From contig DQTM01000109.1 in assembly GCA_015662785.1 (NCBI GenBank), forward strand, positions 1 to 8,056: a stretch of 8,056 nt of DNA, given 5' to 3'. The position numbers and the translations under genes are program-made. Every line of letters starts with the position of its first letter. Within the stretch, counting starts at the first letter, position 1. Below are positions 5,868-8,056 of the stretch, in pieces. A model generated the notes under the pieces. It made no database searches and was not told the origin of the DNA. It saw only the letters and a list, made by a program, of their open reading frames with translations. This stretch comes from Sulfurospirillum arcachonense. Its GTDB lineage: Bacteria > Campylobacterota > Campylobacteria > Campylobacterales > Sulfurospirillaceae.

Positions 5868-6712
5868 ATAAGACAATAGAATTAGGGGTAGTAAATACCC
5901 TACGCATAGACAGAGATAGTGCCCATGGTTTTTACTTACTTGCAGAAGATGAAGATGATGTACTTCTTCCTAAAGCTTATGTAACTGAGGAAATGAACAT
6001 AGGAGAGACAATCGAAGTTTTTATCTATACTGACTCAGAAGATAGGTTTGTGGCAACTACGGAGAGACCAAAAGCGATGCTTGGTGAGTTTGGATACTTT
6101 GAAGTTGTTGGAGTTGAGAGTTTTGGAGCATTTGTGGATTGGGGTTTACAAAAAGACCTTTTTGTTCCTAAAAAATTCCAAAAAATTCCTCTAGAAGTTG
6201 GAATGAAGTTTGTTTTTAGAGTATGTATTGATGAAGATAGCAATAGACTAATTGCGGCTCACAAATTTAAAGATTTTATACACACAGATTTAGAAGAACT
6301 CTCAGTAAATCAAAAAGTAGACATCATTATTAGAGAAAAAACACCACTTGGTTTTAAAGTCATAGTAGACAATAAATACGAAGCGATGATATTTCACAAT
6401 GAAATTTTTGAAGATATCTGGATAGGTCAGAAAAAACAAGCATATATCAAAAAAATAAGACCAGATAAAAAAATAGATATTTGCCTTCAAAAAATAGGCA
6501 ATAAAGATGAAAATAAAGAAACAGCAATCCACAGAGTAGAAAAAGTTCTAAAAACCAACGGTGGAGAACTAGAGTGTAACTACAAAAGCGACCCAGAACT
6601 TATAAAAGAGCTTTTTGGACTTAGCAAGAAAAATTATAAAAAAGCATTAACAGAATTACTAGATAAAAAAATCATTAAACTGAGTGTTGATGGAATATGT
6701 CTAATAAAATAG
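5864..6712 (+). CDS. cvfB: CvfB-like S1-domain RNA-binding protein
   Basis: A 282-residue protein resembling the CvfB/YitL family (conserved virulence factor B), of slightly less than usual length. Three S1-like beta-barrel segments are visible: residues about 1-66 (weak, LGVVNTLRIDRDSAHGFYL), about 70-135 (the clearest, with GYFEVVGVESFGAFVDWG then DLFVPKKFQ) and about 140-212 (VDIIIREKTPLGFKVIV then YEAMIFHNEIF). Residues about 215-282 form a winged-helix end (DPELIKELFGLSKKNYKKAL, then LDKKIIKLSVDGICLI). In Staphylococcus aureus CvfB binds RNA and affects virulence gene expression; the molecular role elsewhere is not settled. The ATG overlaps the stop of the ABC-F gene by four bases, so translation is probably coupled, and it overlaps the flavoprotein start by 16 bases. 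The partner suggests a job on ribosomes or mRNA. Confidence 0.85.
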   Translation: MNKTIELGVVNTLRIDRDSAHGFYLLAEDEDDVLLPKAYVTEEMNIGETIEVFIYTDSEDRFVATTERPKAMLGEFGYFEVVGVESFGAFVDWGLQKDLFVPKKFQKIPLEVGMKFVFRVCIDEDSNRLIAAHKFKDFIHTDLEELSVNQKVDIIIREKTPLGFKVIVDNKYEAMIFHNEIFEDIWIGQKKQAYIKKIRPDKKIDICLQKIGNKDENKETAIHRVEKVLKTNGGELECNYKSDPELIKELFGLSKKNYKKALTELLDKKIIKLSVDGICLIK

Positions 6713-7911
6713 CCATCATTGGAGCAGGAGCATCTGGTCTTGTCGCTGCCATAGTAGCGGCAAGACGTGGTGCAAAAGTTCATGTGTATGAAAAAAACAA
6801 TAAGATAGGCAAAAAAATACTAGCTACTGGAAACGGTAGATGTAATGTTACAAATCAGCATATAGAACTCTCCAACTACCACGGCTCAAAACCATCTTTC
6901 GTAAATCCTGCAATTAACCATTTTAATGCCTCTACATGTAAAGCTTTTTTTGCAGAGCTTGGAGTTGAGTTAGTAGAGGGACAAAGAGGTAGATTGTATC
7001 CAAGAAGCCTGCAATCTTCTAGTATAGTTGAGCTTTTAGTTTATGAGTGTAAACGTTTACATGTAGAGTTTTTTTTAGAGACTAAAGTGGAAAGTATTAG
7101 TAAAAATAGTAAAGGATTTTCTTTACATGTAGAGGGTAAGTCTTTACGTGTAGACAAAGTTTTAGTTGCGACTGGTGGTCTAGCTATGCCTACTTTAGGA
7201 AGTTGTGATAGTGGTTATGAGTTTGCTAAAATCTTTGGTCATACAATAGTTCCTACTCACCCATCTTTGGTTCAACTTGTCTGTAAAGAAGACTTAAAAC
7301 CAATCAGTGGTGTAAAGGTAGAGGGAAGCATAGAAGTTTATGAAGATGGACAAACAAAGACTCACGCAAGTGGAGATATACTTTTTACAAACTACGGCAT
7401 ATCTGGTTCTGCTATCTTAGATATAAGCCGAGTTGTAAGTCACTCATTGCTTTATAAAAGAGCTCTACATGTAAAGATAGATTTGTTACCTGAGTACTCA
7501 AAAGAGCAACTTAAAAACTTACTTAAAAAACGTCAAAAACACTCAAATGGGAAAAGTGTAGCACTGTGGCTAGATGGTTTTATAAACTCAAAGTTAGCAA
7601 GATTTATTGAAAAATCTCTACATGTAAAGAGTTCTGACGATCTTAACAACAAAGAACTCACAAAATTAGTATATATTTTAAAAAACATTACTCTTCATGT
7701 TGACGATACCAAAGGTTTTAAAACAGCAGAAGTAACCGCTGGAGGAGTTAATACCCAAGATATAAACTCACAAACTATGGAATCAAAACTACAACGTGGA
7801 TTGTTCTTTAGTGGTGAAGTTATTGACATAGATGCAGACTGTGGAGGTTACAATCTACACTGGGCATGGGCAAGTGGAATGAGTGCTGGAAACAACATAG
7901 GTCAAGGATAA
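6697..7911 (+). CDS. BaiN/HI0933 (YhiN) family FAD-dependent oxidoreductase
   Basis: A 404-residue flavoprotein of normal family length. The N-terminal Rossmann fold has GAGASG (9-14) and an acidic residue at the end of the second strand (Glu32) for the FAD ribose. It is followed by the family hallmark ATGNGRCNVTN (43-53). A second dinucleotide-like motif VLVATGG lies at 155-161, ILFTNYGISG at 228-237, TAEVTAGGV at 343-351, and the C-terminal FAD-binding stretch GLFFSGEVIDID then CGGYNLHWAWASG at 368-394. Position 238 is Ser where relatives often have Pro (GISGP). Most members have no known substrate; the name BaiN comes from a gut bacterial bile-acid enzyme, which should not be assumed here. 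The start overlaps the CvfB-like gene by 16 bases, so it is the last gene of a coupled operon. It carries five TACATGTA octamers, four encoding Leu-His-Val. Confidence 0.92.
   Translation: MSNKIAIIGAGASGLVAAIVAARRGAKVHVYEKNNKIGKKILATGNGRCNVTNQHIELSNYHGSKPSFVNPAINHFNASTCKAFFAELGVELVEGQRGRLYPRSLQSSSIVELLVYECKRLHVEFFLETKVESISKNSKGFSLHVEGKSLRVDKVLVATGGLAMPTLGSCDSGYEFAKIFGHTIVPTHPSLVQLVCKEDLKPISGVKVEGSIEVYEDGQTKTHASGDILFTNYGISGSAILDISRVVSHSLLYKRALHVKIDLLPEYSKEQLKNLLKKRQKHSNGKSVALWLDGFINSKLARFIEKSLHVKSSDDLNNKELTKLVYILKNITLHVDDTKGFKTAEVTAGGVNTQDINSQTMESKLQRGLFFSGEVIDIDADCGGYNLHWAWASGMSAGNNIGQG
6933..7626. repeat. cluster of five TACATGTA palindromes within the flavoprotein gene
   Basis: Exact octamers lie at 6933-6940, 7058-7065, 7124-7131, 7466-7473 and 7619-7626, with a one-base variant TACGTGTA at 7145-7152. 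Flanks are also biased, mostly to CTYTACATGTARAG, so the symmetric motif is about 12-14 bases. Four copies are read as Leu-His-Val; the copy at 6933 is in another frame (Ser-Thr-Cys-Lys). This frame change shows that the DNA word itself, not only the peptide, recurs. I do not know a name for this repeat. Confidence 0.6.
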
Positions 7912-7946
7912 AAATATAAATTTTTTATATAATAAAAATTATATTT
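7912..7946 (+). terminator. AT-only hairpin after the ABC-F/cvfB/baiN operon, possible weak terminator
   Basis: AAATATAAATTTTT (7912-7925) can pair with AAAAATTATATTT (7934-7946) with a single A bulge. The stem contains no G or C and the putative -10 box of the next gene lies inside the loop, so it may simply be AT-rich promoter DNA. It is listed because no better terminator follows the operon. Confidence 0.25.
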
Positions 7947-7960
7947 ATTTATAGGAGAAG
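7928..7960 (+). promoter_or_regulatory. promoter -10 and ribosome binding site of the gene at 7965
   Basis: TATAAT at 7928-7933 gives a leader of about 25 bases. AGGAGAAG (7953-7960) is a strong Shine-Dalgarno sequence four bases before the ATG. Together they indicate a new transcription unit after the three-gene operon. Confidence 0.5.
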
Positions 7961-7964
7961 AACT

Positions 7965-8056
7965 ATGAAAAAGATTTTAGTGTGTGTGATTTTATTAAGT
8001 TCATTTTTGTTTGCATCAGATGTAGATTTAGAAAAAGAAAAAAGAACTAAAGCAGC
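7965..8056 (+). CDS. start of a Sec-exported periplasmic protein (partial, cut by the window end)
   Basis: Thirty codons are visible. Residues 1-17, MKKILVCVILLSSFLFA, form a classical Sec signal peptide: two Lys, a hydrophobic core, and a likely cleavage after Ala17 (FLFA before SDVD). The mature part begins with charged residues (DLEKEKRTKAA). There is no lipobox Cys at the cleavage point (Cys7 is inside the hydrophobic core), so it is probably soluble and periplasmic. Too little is visible to name a family. The strong ribosome site and upstream TATAAT support this start. Confidence 0.75.
   Translation, partial: MKKILVCVILLSSFLFASDVDLEKEKRTKA

Noticed and set aside
5653..5907. Minus-strand open frame of 84 codons across the ABC-F/cvfB junction
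   Set aside because: Leu/Ser-rich antisense of a Lys/Glu-rich coiled coil, a common artefact; no start signals.
6025..6532. Two minus-strand open frames inside the CvfB-like gene
   Set aside because: The sense strand has clear S1-domain coding and overlaps its neighbours in an operon; the antisense frames look like low-complexity shadows.
6933..7626. CRISPR array or tandem repeat
   Set aside because: The repeat unit is only about 8-14 bases, spacing is irregular, and copies lie inside a conserved coding frame.
1..8056. tRNA, rRNA or a known riboswitch
   Set aside because: No cloverleaf, rRNA-like segment or riboswitch core was seen on either strand; intergenic gaps are all under about 100 bases.

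Overview
The window is AT-rich, tightly packed bacterial DNA. The best guess is a Campylobacterota chromosome, most likely a Sulfurimonas-type sulfur or hydrogen oxidiser. This rests on a MutS relative of the MutS7 type (known from Campylobacterota, giant viruses and octocoral mitochondria), the gene style, low G+C and promoters dominated by TATAAT-like -10 boxes. It is inferred from protein resemblance read by eye, not from a search.

Left part (1-1652, minus strand): a decaying mutS7-like gene. Its N-terminal half and core are recognisable. It is broken by an in-frame TAA (609-611), by a one-base frameshift near 297-308, and by loss of everything after the clamp region at the window edge. 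There (about 1-34) the sequence looks like the terminus of an insertion sequence, possibly of IS21 type. The ATPase and C-terminal nuclease parts are not in the window.

Middle part (1653-4014, plus strand): a divergent intergenic region with a TACATGTA palindrome; a small two-helix membrane protein of unknown function; a Tat-exported superoxide reductase-like iron protein with its own promoter and a hairpin terminator; and an AraC-family regulator, apparently with a leaderless or near-leaderless transcript. A LysE/RhtB-type exporter follows, probably controlled by that regulator.

Right part (4035-7911, plus strand): a three-gene, translationally coupled operon. It encodes an ABC-F ATPase of the YheS type, a CvfB-like S1-domain RNA-binding protein (4-base overlap) and a BaiN/HI0933-type flavoprotein (16-base overlap). 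The first two point to translation or RNA metabolism; the flavoprotein's link to them is unclear. An AT-only hairpin and a fresh promoter then precede the start of a Sec-exported protein cut off by the window end (7965-8056).

The most unusual signal is not a gene. The palindromic octamer TACATGTA occurs eight times in 8 kb, where well under one is expected. Five copies lie in the flavoprotein gene, where most of them encode a recurring Leu-His-Val tripeptide. One copy is intergenic and one sits in a different reading frame, so the constraint appears to be at the DNA level, like an iterated palindrome. No complete undescribed multi-gene system (defence island, CRISPR, biosynthetic cluster) is visible.
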